NCBI GenBank assembly: GCA_934486825.1
Contig: CAKSQF010000024.1
Location: 1 to 30,283 of the forward strand
Source of the DNA: an uncultured Eubacteriales bacterium
Lineage (GTDB): Bacteria; Bacillota; Clostridia; Oscillospirales; CAG-272
Reading direction: 5' to 3'
DNA: 30,283 bases
Below, in pieces: positions 23,941 to 30,283 of the stretch. Both the position numbers and the translations under genes were made by a program. The stretch's first letter is position 1. Every line of letters begins with the position of its first letter. Under the pieces are notes generated by a model. That model was not told the DNA's origin, made no database searches, and saw only the letters and a list, made by a program, of their open reading frames with translations.

Positions 23941-24516
23941 ATGACATTAGGCGAAAAACTGAAAGAGGCAAGAAAACAGACATGTCTTTCCCAGGAGCAG
24001 TTATCCGAAAAGCTGGGTGTTTCCCGCTCTGCCGTTGCAAAATGGGAAACAGACAACGGTATTCCCGACATAGATAATCTGAAGGCAATTTCAAAACTGC
24101 TGAATGTAAGTCTTGATTATCTGCTTGATGACGCAGAGGCAACAGACATATCGGTTGTGCGTGAACCGTATAACATGTCGGATTACGGAAAGGGCATCAA
24201 AAAGACAAAGAAGGATCGCGTAGTTTCCGAAAAATTTCCCGGCGCAAAGATTCACACGCTTTTAGCCGAGCAGAAGCTTACAAAAAGCGAAAAAGTGATC
24301 GACAATGCCCTCGGCTTTTTGACGAGCGCGCCATTTGGGATTCCCGAGCTTATCAATTCTCTGAAAAATCTTGACAAAGAATTTTATCTGATCGAAAAGG
24401 ACGGCAAGCAGTTTTTTGTTATCGTGACCGATGAATTTATAGAAACACGTCAGCTTGCAAAACGAATCGACGACAAAAAATTCGAGATCGGAAACATGAA
24501 ATTCATCAGATGCTGA
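23941..24516 (+). CDS. XRE-family regulator with C-terminal unknown domain
   Basis: This 191-residue protein has an N-terminal XRE helix-turn-helix (about 4-60; LSQEQLSEKLGVSRSAVAKW at about 16-35, then ISKLLNVSLDYLLDD). A charged linker and a C-terminal domain of about 100 residues follow (IDNALGFLTSAPFGIPELIN; KDGKQFFVIVTDEFIETRQL), whose role I cannot name. ATG 23941 with GGAGG 9 nt upstream is preferred over the upstream in-frame starts at 23887. Its own AT-richer codon use suggests separate ancestry. A promoter is not obvious. The 182 bases before it contain only a weak hairpin after the GDPD stop. Confidence 0.88.
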   Translation: MTLGEKLKEARKQTCLSQEQLSEKLGVSRSAVAKWETDNGIPDIDNLKAISKLLNVSLDYLLDDAEATDISVVREPYNMSDYGKGIKKTKKDRVVSEKFPGAKIHTLLAEQKLTKSEKVIDNALGFLTSAPFGIPELINSLKNLDKEFYLIEKDGKQFFVIVTDEFIETRQLAKRIDDKKFEIGNMKFIRC

Positions 24517-24554
24517 TACATACCGTGCATCCGCCCGATACAACCGCATAACAT

Positions 24555-24593
24555 GAAAAGAGCTGCTTGTTCCGATTACGGAATAAGCAGCTC
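24555..24593 (-). terminator. Terminator of the DUF3737-PatB operon
   Basis: Stem GAGCTGCTT-x-TTCCG with CGGAA-x-AAGCAGCTC and a four-base loop (24560-24593) is followed in the minus direction by TTTTC. It lies about 50 nt past the aminotransferase stop. No U-tract exists in the plus direction. Confidence 0.8.
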
Positions 24594-24643
24594 AGATTGT
24601 ATGCGGCTGTCCCTGCCGTTATTTTGAAATCATGCTCCTTTTA

Positions 24644-25810
24644 TCAGACACTGCCGTTCATAAGCTTTACGGCGCGCAGAAGGCGGTCAAGTCCGTCGTC
24701 AACTGTTGAACGCGGGCAGGCAAGATTCATACGCAGAAAATACTCCCCGCCGTCCCCGTACTGCCTCCCGGCACAAAGGTAAAGACCTGTCTTTTCACGG
24801 ATAAAGGCGGCAACATATGCACTGTCGCCGAGTTTTTCGCAATCAAGCCAGAGCAGATATGTCGCATCCGAATCGGTCACCGTGATCTGCGGAATATTTT
24901 CGGATATGAATTTTCTCACGTGCGCCTTGTTTGCGGCAACATATTCACGAAGCGCGTCAAGCCACTCCTCTCCGTGATTGAAGGCTGCCACCGCCGCACC
25001 GACCGCAAATGCGTTCGGCTCGGCAACCTCGTCGGTGTTGAGTCCTCTCCACACCTTATGGCGCAGAAAAGGGTCGGAAACAGCGACCGCGGCGGTCTGT
25101 ATTCCGGGAATGCTGAAGGTCTTTGTCGGCGCGATACATGTAATGCTTATCCCGCGGCAGATATCCGACGCCGCCGCAAACGGGGTGTAATTACAGCCGG
25201 GATCGGTCAGGTCGCAATGGATTTCATCCGAAATAACGGTTACTCCGTATTTCTTGCAAAGCTCTCCGACCTTTGCAAGCTCTTCCGCGCTCCATATCCT
25301 GCCCACCGGATTGTGCGGATTGCACATTATCATCATCGATGCCTGCGGGTCGCAGAGCTTTGATTCAAGGTCGTCAAAGTCGATGTAATATCTGCCGTCT
25401 CTGCGGACAAGTCGGCTTTCGGACACGACCCTGCCGTTGTTGACGACCGAATTGAAGAAAATATTGTAGACCGGAGTGAGCATTACCACCTTTTCGGCAG
25501 GGGTGGTCAGCTTGCGGACAATACTCGATATCGCGGGTACCACGCCGGTGCAGAAAATAAGGCTGTCCTTTTCGAACCGCACACCGTGGCGGCGATCCCA
25601 CCAGCCGATATACGCGTCGTACCATTCGTCCGGGACATCGCTGTATCCGTAGATGCCGTGCGCGGCTCTTTTTTCTATCTCGTCTATGATTGCGGGAGCC
25701 GTTCTGAAATCCATATCGGCAATCCACATCGGCAGTTCGTTTTCGCCGATATCCCACTTGCAGGAATTTGTGTTCCTGCGGTCAACCACACTGTCAAAAT
25801 CAAACTTCAT
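24644..25810 (-). CDS. patB: PatB/MalY-type PLP-dependent cystathionine beta-lyase/aminotransferase
   Basis: This 388-residue fold-type I PLP enzyme has the expected signatures: N-terminal WIADMDFRTAP, HGIYGYS, the PLP-contact segment MCNPHNPVGR (162-171), SDEIHCDL with D195, Lys230 in APTKTFSIPG as the Schiff-base lysine, and a late RMNLACPR with the carboxylate-binding arginine. PatB/MalY proteins cleave C-S bonds (cystathionine or cysteine) and some act as regulators; the actual reaction is unproven here. It starts inside the DUF3737 gene with an 11-nt overlap and has GGAG upstream, and is transcribed with it. Confidence 0.92.
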   Translation of the reverse strand: MKFDFDSVVDRRNTNSCKWDIGENELPMWIADMDFRTAPAIIDEIEKRAAHGIYGYSDVPDEWYDAYIGWWDRRHGVRFEKDSLIFCTGVVPAISSIVRKLTTPAEKVVMLTPVYNIFFNSVVNNGRVVSESRLVRRDGRYYIDFDDLESKLCDPQASMMIMCNPHNPVGRIWSAEELAKVGELCKKYGVTVISDEIHCDLTDPGCNYTPFAAASDICRGISITCIAPTKTFSIPGIQTAAVAVSDPFLRHKVWRGLNTDEVAEPNAFAVGAAVAAFNHGEEWLDALREYVAANKAHVRKFISENIPQITVTDSDATYLLWLDCEKLGDSAYVAAFIREKTGLYLCAGRQYGDGGEYFLRMNLACPRSTVDDGLDRLLRAVKLMNGSV

Positions 25811-26663
25811 CTCTTATTTCTCCGATCTTTTTGCACACAACAGACGTTTTTGACGGATCTATCCTGTCCTTCTGTATAATCAGCGTCCCGATCTCGTCTG
25901 CACTGATTCTTCCGCCCGACGGATTCAGAACACTGCGTATACTGCCGTCGATATCCGCCTCAACCGTCGAATATTCAAAGGCGAGCGTGGTGTTTATCAG
26001 ACGGCAGTTCTTCATAACTAGATTGTCAATGTAGCACATTCCCTGAAGGCTCTCGACCGTGCAGTTGACAAGCGTAAGATTTTTCGCATTCCAGCCGAGA
26101 TATTCTCCCGAAATAAAGCTGTCATACACCGTCACGTTGTCGCTGTTCCAGAAAGCGTCCTTTGAAAGGAGCTTTGAATTTCTGACGACAACATTTTTTA
26201 CCCCGTCAAATGAGTAGTTTCCGTAGAGCGTCAGACCGTCTATCTCCATGTCGCTGCTGTTCATCGCAAAATAATCGCCTTTTGCAACGACTCTGTTCAT
26301 TTTCACCTTTTCGCAGCTCCACAGCGTCTCGGCGGCATTTGAAAAAGAGACATTGTCCAGCACCACTCCCCTGCATCGGCGGAAGTTTTTCGGCGCCTCT
26401 ATTGCCGAATCGACAACGCTTATATCGTTTGTGTACCAGACGCCGGCACGCGCCATGTCGAACCAGCAGCATTTGTTTACCTTTATATTTTCACAATACC
26501 ACAGCGGGTATTTCCATTTGAACATCGACCCTGTCAGTTCTATGTTGCGGCTCTCCTTGAGCGGGGACTCTCCGTCCTCAAAAACCGAATCGGATATCGA
26601 AAGTCGGTCGGACGCAAAAAGTGCGCGTTCTCCGACAAAAATCCCCGACCTGATCTCTTCCAT
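25800..26663 (-). CDS. DUF3737-family right-handed beta-helix protein
   Basis: This 287-residue protein is built of short repeats of about 20 residues with N.C/N.. and V.NS.L turns (NIKVNKCCWFDMARAGVWY; VVVRNSKLLSKDAFWNSDN; LTLVNCTVESLQG), the signature of a right-handed parallel beta-helix. The order of motifs fits DUF3737 (GERALF, WKYPLWYC, E-LWS-CE). No catalytic residue is established for the family. A perfect promoter lies about 100 nt upstream, and the only obvious upstream ribosome binding site is a weak AGG. It is translationally linked to the PatB gene, a neighbour I recall for DUF3737 in other Firmicutes. Confidence 0.87.
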   Translation of the reverse strand: MEEIRSGIFVGERALFASDRLSISDSVFEDGESPLKESRNIELTGSMFKWKYPLWYCENIKVNKCCWFDMARAGVWYTNDISVVDSAIEAPKNFRRCRGVVLDNVSFSNAAETLWSCEKVKMNRVVAKGDYFAMNSSDMEIDGLTLYGNYSFDGVKNVVVRNSKLLSKDAFWNSDNVTVYDSFISGEYLGWNAKNLTLVNCTVESLQGMCYIDNLVMKNCRLINTTLAFEYSTVEADIDGSIRSVLNPSGGRISADEIGTLIIQKDRIDPSKTSVVCKKIGEIRDEV

Positions 26664-26765
26664 ATATTATATAACCTGTCGCCCCGCAATGCGGAAGCTG
26701 CCTTTCCTCCGAAAATACCGGACATATCCGCAAAAAGCCTCACAGGACATGCCCTCGCAACTGTA

Positions 26766-26794
26766 ATTATACTCCCGATAGATTTTTTTGTCAA
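26766..26794 (-). promoter_or_regulatory. Perfect sigma-A promoter for the DUF3737-PatB operon
   Basis: Minus-strand TTGACA (26794-26789), 17-nt spacer, TATAAT (26771-26766). The expected leader of about 96 nt before ATG 26663 is unusually long and carries an unused GGAGG near 26710. Confidence 0.82.
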
Positions 26795-26832
26795 CATTTA
26801 TCGCACATGAAAAAATTTCTATCAAAAAACTC

Positions 26833-26860
26833 TTGACAAATCCGAAAAATCGTGTATAAT
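26833..26860 (+). promoter_or_regulatory. Sigma-A promoter for the flavodiiron gene
   Basis: TTGACA (26833-26838), 16-nt spacer, TATAAT (26855-26860), with the PerR-like box immediately downstream. Confidence 0.82.
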
Positions 26861-26870
26861 AAAATCAATA

Positions 26871-26884
26871 ATAATAATTATTAT
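26871..26884 (+). promoter_or_regulatory. Predicted PerR box at the flavodiiron promoter
   Basis: Perfect 14-bp palindrome ATAATAATTATTAT, similar to the PerR/Fur consensus, placed just downstream of the -10, where a bound repressor would block transcription. Almost the same sequence is found before perR. Confidence 0.72.
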
Positions 26885-26904
26885 CGTTTAAGGAGATAAC
26901 GCCG

Positions 26905-28695
26905 ATGAAAATATCCGATAAAGTCTTTTATGTGGGGGTCGAAGACAGAGAGATCGACCTGTTCGAAGGACAGTACGCCGTCAGAAACGGAGTATCCTAC
27001 AATTCGTATGTCATAACCGACGAAAAGGTTGCGGTCCTCGACACGGTCGATTCACATTTTACCCATCAGTGGCTCGACAACATTGAAAAGGTCCTTTGCG
27101 GAAGAGTTCCCGACTATCTTATTATTCATCACATGGAGCCGGATCATTCGGCAAACATTGCGGTCTTCAAAAAGCTTTACCCGACCGCGACGGTCGTTGC
27201 GACCGAAAAGGCTTTTGTCATGATGAAGCAGTTCTTCGGCAACGATTATTCGGACAACCGCATCGCGGTAACCGAAGGAAGCACTCTTTCTCTCGGAGAA
27301 CACACTCTGAATTTTGTCACTGCCCCGATGGTACACTGGCCCGAGGTCGCAATGAGCTACGAGTCAAGTGAAAAACTGCTCTTTTCGGCTGACGCATTCG
27401 GCAGATTCGGACTGCCGGACGACGGCGAGCCGTGGGCGGACGAGGCGCGCCGCTATTACATCGGAATAGTCGGAAAATACGGCAAACAGGTGCAGGCTGT
27501 ACTGAAAAAGGCGGCAGCTCTCGATATTTCGAAGATTCTCCCGCTTCACGGACCGATACTTACCGACAACATTACAGATTATCTGAAGCTTTACGATATT
27601 TGGTCGTCATACGATCCCGAGTCGGACGGAATAGTTATTGCCTACACCTCTGTCTACGGCAACACCGAAAAGGCTGTAAAAAAGCTTGCCGCACTCCTTG
27701 ACGAGCGCGGATGCCCCGGGACAGTCGTATACGATCTTGCGAGAACCGATATGTCGGCGGTCGTTGCCGAGGCGTTCAGATACAGCAAGCTCGTACTTGC
27801 ATCGACCACCTACAATGCCGACGTCTTCCCGACAATGAGAACATTTATCGAACATCTTACCGAGCGCGGCTTCGGAAAACGCACGGTCGGCTTCATTGAA
27901 AACGGATCGTGGGCTCCGCGCGCCGCAAAGGTGATGACCGATATGCTCTCCGCATCACCTTCGATCGACTTTGCAAAAACCACGGTAAGCATAAGATCGG
28001 CGCTGAACGAGCAGTCCGAAAAACAGCTCGAAGAGCTTGCCGACGAGCTTTGCTCCGGCTATATTTCGCTCCGCGGCGACAAGGAACAGCAGACGGACGC
28101 AAATTCGCTGTCAAACATCGGGTACGGACTGTATGTAATTACTTCAAAGGATGCGGGACGTGACAACGGACTTATAGTCAACACGGTCGCCCAGCTCACA
28201 AGCTCCCCGAACCGCATTGCCGTGACGATAAACAAGGAAAACTATTCGTATCACATAATAAAAAAGACCGGGATCATGAACGTAAACTGCCTTACGATCG
28301 ACGCGCCCTTCCGACTCTTTGAAAATTTCGGCTTCAGAAGCGGAAGGAGCGCCGACAAGTTTGCCGGAATCGAGCCGCACAGAAGCAAAAACGGGCTGAT
28401 CGTACTTCCGCAGTATATAAACTCCTACATTTCCCTGCGGGTTGTCGGACAGGTCGATCTCGGCAGTCACGGGATGTTCATCTGCGAGATCACCGAATCG
28501 CGCGTAATATCCGACAGAGAAAGCATGACATATGCGTACTACCACAAAAACGTAAAGCCCGCTCCCGAGACCGACGGCAAAAAGGGATTCGTCTGCAAGA
28601 TCTGCGGATATGTCTACGAGGGAGACAGTCTGCCCGACGATTACATCTGCCCGCTCTGCAAGCACGGCGCGTCCGATTTCGAGCCGATAAAATAA
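26905..28695 (+). CDS. Flavodiiron protein fused to flavin reductase and rubredoxin domains
   Basis: This 596-residue cytoplasmic fusion reduces oxygen to water (or NO to N2O) in anaerobes. The metallo-beta-lactamase-like diiron domain (about 1-235) carries H76, E78, D80 and H81 (HHMEPDHS), H144, D163 and H215. A flavodoxin domain (about 240-390; YTSVYGNTEKAV) binds FMN. A flavin reductase-like domain (about 405-550) follows, and a rubredoxin (about 561-596) has C564, C567, C582 and C585. The extra C-terminal domains mean electrons can pass from NAD(P)H through the same chain. Its promoter carries a PerR-like box, and perR and rubrerythrin lie downstream. Confidence 0.95.
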   Translation: MKISDKVFYVGVEDREIDLFEGQYAVRNGVSYNSYVITDEKVAVLDTVDSHFTHQWLDNIEKVLCGRVPDYLIIHHMEPDHSANIAVFKKLYPTATVVATEKAFVMMKQFFGNDYSDNRIAVTEGSTLSLGEHTLNFVTAPMVHWPEVAMSYESSEKLLFSADAFGRFGLPDDGEPWADEARRYYIGIVGKYGKQVQAVLKKAAALDISKILPLHGPILTDNITDYLKLYDIWSSYDPESDGIVIAYTSVYGNTEKAVKKLAALLDERGCPGTVVYDLARTDMSAVVAEAFRYSKLVLASTTYNADVFPTMRTFIEHLTERGFGKRTVGFIENGSWAPRAAKVMTDMLSASPSIDFAKTTVSIRSALNEQSEKQLEELADELCSGYISLRGDKEQQTDANSLSNIGYGLYVITSKDAGRDNGLIVNTVAQLTSSPNRIAVTINKENYSYHIIKKTGIMNVNCLTIDAPFRLFENFGFRSGRSADKFAGIEPHRSKNGLIVLPQYINSYISLRVVGQVDLGSHGMFICEITESRVISDRESMTYAYYHKNVKPAPETDGKKGFVCKICGYVYEGDSLPDDYICPLCKHGASDFEPIK

Positions 28696-28719
28696 TTTTC
28701 GGAAAATCCGAAAAGCCTA

Positions 28720-28748
28720 TTGACAAATCCGAATCTTTATGATACAAT
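28720..28748 (+). promoter_or_regulatory. Sigma-A promoter for perR
   Basis: TTGACA (28720-28725), 17-nt spacer, TACAAT (28743-28748), followed at once by the second PerR-like box. Confidence 0.8.
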
Positions 28749-28755
28749 AATAAAA

Positions 28756-28769
28756 ACAATAATTATTAT
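28756..28769 (+). promoter_or_regulatory. Predicted PerR box at the perR promoter
   Basis: ACAATAATTATTAT differs by one base from the palindrome at 26871-26884 and shares the AATAATTATTATCGTT context with it. It suggests perR autoregulation. Confidence 0.68.
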
Positions 28770-28784
28770 CGTTATGGAGCACAG

Positions 28785-29180
28785 ATGGAACGAACACTCA
28801 AACATTCAAAGCAACGTGACGCGCTTCTTGCTCTTCTGAAAAGCGTAAAATGTCATCCGGATGCCGAATGGCTTTACGCCGAACTGAAAAAGGATTATCC
28901 GAAGATAAGTCTTGCGACGGTCTACCGCAATCTTTCGCTGCTTGTCGAGCAGGGCGAGGCAATATCGCTTGACGTGGGCGACGGAAGCATCCACTACGAC
29001 GCGCAGACCTTCGACCACAATCACTTTTTCTGCAAATGCTGCCGGGGTCTGACAGACATCGGTCAGGACGAGGCGGACGGCATCGACAGTCTGCTTGAAG
29101 AGAGATACGGAGTGCGCATCGATTCACATTCATTTGTCTTTTACGGCTTATGCCGTGAATGTAATAAATCAAACAAATAA
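28785..29180 (+). CDS. perR: PerR-type peroxide-sensing repressor (Fur family)
   Basis: This 131-residue Fur-family dimeric repressor has a winged helix with SLATVYRNLSLL (42-53). The regulatory metal ligands correspond to H24, D72, H78, H80 and D91; D91, five residues after the second zinc cysteine, is the aspartate that marks PerR where Fur has glutamate. The structural zinc site is C83, C86, C123 and C126. By analogy with Bacillus and Clostridium, Fe-bound PerR represses oxygen-defence genes until oxidised by peroxide. ATG 28785 has GGAG about 8 nt upstream. It is followed by rubrerythrin at 35 nt. Confidence 0.92.
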   Translation: MERTLKHSKQRDALLALLKSVKCHPDAEWLYAELKKDYPKISLATVYRNLSLLVEQGEAISLDVGDGSIHYDAQTFDHNHFFCKCCRGLTDIGQDEADGIDSLLEERYGVRIDSHSFVFYGLCRECNKSNK

Positions 29181-29215
29181 GAAAATCAAAACAAAACTTA
29201 AAGGAGATAATTATT

Positions 29216-29770
29216 ATGAAAAAATTTGTATGCCCTGTATGCGGTTATGTTCACGAAGGTGATACTCCCCCCGAAAAGTGCCCTCAGTGCGGAGTTCCCG
29301 GTTCAAAATTCAAGGAAATCAAGGAAGATTCGCTGAACTATGCCTGCGAGCATGTTATCGGCGTCGGCGCGAAGGGCAAGATCGACGAAGAGGTCTACAA
29401 CGGGCTGAAAGCAAACTTTGAAGGCGAATGCACAGAGGTCGGCATGTACATTGCGATGAGCCGTCAGGCTATCCGCGAGGGCTATCCCGAGATCGGCGCT
29501 TTCTATCTTCAGGCAGCTTACGAGGAAGCGGAGCATGCGGCAAAATTCGCAGAACTGCTCGGAGAGGTTGTAACCCCGTCAACAGAGAAGAACCTCAGAC
29601 TCCGCAGTGAAGCGGAGTGCGGCGCAACTCTCGGTAAGTTCGAGCTTGCAAAGAAGGCGAAGGAGCTCGGCTACGACGCAATCCATGATACCGTTCACGA
29701 GATGGCAAAGGACGAAGCCCGTCACGGCAGAGGATTCGAAGGACTTCTGAAGAGATATTTCGGCAAATAA
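29216..29770 (+). CDS. rbr: Reverse rubrerythrin (N-terminal rubredoxin)
   Basis: This 184-residue peroxidase has the rubredoxin-like domain first (C6, C9, C22, C25) and then the four-helix diiron domain (E71, E104, H107 in YEEAEHAA; E134; E167 and H170 in KDEARHG), the reverse order typical of clostridial reverse rubrerythrins. It reduces H2O2 to water with NADH-derived electrons. AAGGAG lies 8 nt before the ATG. It sits 35 nt after perR, and no separate -10/-35 was found, so it is probably cotranscribed. A strong terminator follows. Confidence 0.95.
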   Translation: MKKFVCPVCGYVHEGDTPPEKCPQCGVPGSKFKEIKEDSLNYACEHVIGVGAKGKIDEEVYNGLKANFEGECTEVGMYIAMSRQAIREGYPEIGAFYLQAAYEEAEHAAKFAELLGEVVTPSTEKNLRLRSEAECGATLGKFELAKKAKELGYDAIHDTVHEMAKDEARHGRGFEGLLKRYFGK

Positions 29771-29787
29771 GAGGCTGTTCACAGACC

Positions 29788-29825
29788 AAAATATGCACTG
29801 CCCGTTTTCGGGCAGTGCATATTTT
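29788..29825. terminator. Bidirectional terminator after rubrerythrin
   Basis: 17-bp perfect stem AAAATATGCACTGCCCG (29788-29804) with its complement at 29809-29825, loop TTTT. It also overlaps the stop of the minus-strand surface-protein fragment and serves both. Confidence 0.92.
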
Positions 29826-30039
29826 ATTTATTCTTCTTTTTCGAAATTGCAATGACGATACAGACGACGATCGCAACTGCCGCGACGCCCGCAAAGATCG
29901 CAAAGACCGCGCCGGTATTCAAGCCGTTATTTCCGTCCCCGTCCGACTGCCCGGAGCCCGGTTCCCGCGTTGTCGTCGGAGCACCGGTCGTTGCAGAGAT
30001 GAGTTCTTGTAACGCAAAAATAATTAAAGGGTAAAAGTC
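29824..30039 (-). pseudogene. C-terminal fragment of a cell-surface protein, 5' end missing
   Basis: Reading the minus strand, a frame without start codon encodes a Thr/Pro/Gly-rich spacer (ATTGAPTTTREPGSG...), then a TM of about 23 residues (TGAVFAIFAGVAAVAIVVCI), then ISKKKNK and stop at 29824-29826. This is the usual end of a membrane-anchored extracellular protein. The frame enters AT-rich DNA near 30003 and meets a TAA at 30040-30042, so everything upstream is lost. Its codon use matches the GC-richer window; the upstream DNA does not. Confidence 0.7.
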
Positions 30040-30130
30040 TTACAAACCTTGCTGCTGTTAAATTACAAGCAACTCCATTTCTGAATCGTGGTATTTCTGT
30101 TCTAATCTTCTTAATTTCTTTTCCTGTCAT
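29927..30130 (-). CDS. AT-rich ORF of unknown origin, 3' part chimeric
   Basis: ATG 30130 has AAGGAG 8-10 nt upstream. The first about 42 codons (start MTGKEIKKIRTEIPRFRNGV) are AT-rich and look like real coding sequence of a different genome character, while the rest passes the junction near 30003 and reads the antisense-frame of the surface-protein tail. I recognise no family. The true gene was probably longer and is cut at the junction. Confidence 0.4.
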   Translation of the reverse strand: MTGKEIKKIRTEIPRFRNGVACNLTAARFVRLLPFNYFCVTRTHLCNDRCSDDNAGTGLRAVGRGRK

Positions 30131-30149
30131 AAAGATTCTCCTTTCTAAC

Positions 30150-30180
30150 AAAAAAGAAGCTCATCTTTCGACTTGCTTCT
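30150..30180 (-). terminator. Possible terminator or attenuator near the window end
   Basis: Minus strand: AGAAGC...GCTTCT stem with an imperfect middle and a U6 tract, just before the ribosome binding site of the ORF at 30130. From 30181 to 30283 I see only AT-rich sequence without a gene. Confidence 0.4.
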
Positions 30181-30283
30181 AATTCATTTATATTTAATTA
30201 AGATATAAAATTGTAATTTCTCGCTATCATTAACATGACTCTTTCTCAACTTTATTCAAATAGAAATTATATATTTTATTGTT

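Noticed and set aside
26666..26671. TATAAT immediately before the DUF3737 ATG as a promoter
   Set aside because: Transcription would begin after the start codon, and a perfect promoter exists about 100 nt upstream.
26540..26797. An 85-codon minus-strand frame before the DUF3737 gene
   Set aside because: It starts upstream of the predicted transcription start, overlaps the DUF3737 gene in another frame, and reads like random sequence.

Overview
The window looks like chromosome from an obligately anaerobic, low-to-mid-GC Gram-positive bacterium of the class Clostridia, probably a gut lineage near Oscillospiraceae. Supporting signs are AGGAGG-type ribosome binding sites, many near-consensus sigma-A promoters (TTGACA-17-TATAAT), lipoprotein signal peptides, no outer-membrane genes, and an anaerobe-type oxygen defence set (flavodiiron protein, PerR, reverse rubrerythrin). 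No rRNA, tRNA, CRISPR array or complete insertion sequence was recognised. The lineage is inferred from gene content only.

Layout. 0-2.5 kb (+): iron-type alcohol dehydrogenase, an Isf-like flavodoxin-fold oxidoreductase, and a flavodoxin-like lipoprotein, closed by a strong terminator. 2.6-3.7 kb (+): a lone HEMFH (putative zinc peptidase) protein. 3.8-5.6 kb (+): two membrane proteins plus a TetR-type regulator, tightly coupled. 5.7-6.6 kb (-): an intracellular GH43-type glycosidase. 6.7-15.6 kb (-): the most unusual part, a five-gene operon behind a perfect consensus promoter. It encodes two membrane-anchored McrB-like AAA+ ATPases, a DUF2357-like coiled-coil protein between them, a single-pass membrane protein, and a 1328-residue membrane protein with MBG-like repeats, a Gly/Asn/Gln linker and a transglutaminase core. 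The two ATPase genes share 903 bp of perfect identity plus 107 bp with six synonymous differences, pointing to very recent gene conversion or duplication.

15.6-19.1 kb (-): a second putative zinc peptidase, a VWA-domain protein, a helical DNA-binding-like protein, a remnant of a beta-helix (GH110-like) gene, and two small XRE regulators. 19.2-24.5 kb (+): a small Rossmann-like protein, an SGNH hydrolase, a lipoprotein, a MATE transporter with a glycerophosphodiester phosphodiesterase, and an XRE regulator. 24.6-26.8 kb (-): a DUF3737 beta-helix protein and a PatB/MalY aminotransferase in one operon.

26.8-29.8 kb (+): an oxidative-stress island of a flavodiiron protein fused to flavin reductase and rubredoxin domains, perR, and reverse rubrerythrin. 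The first two promoters carry the same palindromic AT-rich box, which PerR probably reads. After 29.8 kb a minus-strand surface-protein C-terminus is cut off at about 30.0 kb by AT-rich DNA of different character, so this edge is a rearrangement, an insertion or an assembly join.

How the parts may work together: the 6.7-15.6 kb operon suggests cytoplasmic AAA+ machinery tethered to the membrane and coupled through the coiled-coil protein to an extracellular transglutaminase-fold protein. That resembles the known MoxR-DUF58-transglutaminase operons in logic but uses McrB/DUF2357-type parts. Its function cannot be assigned from sequence alone.
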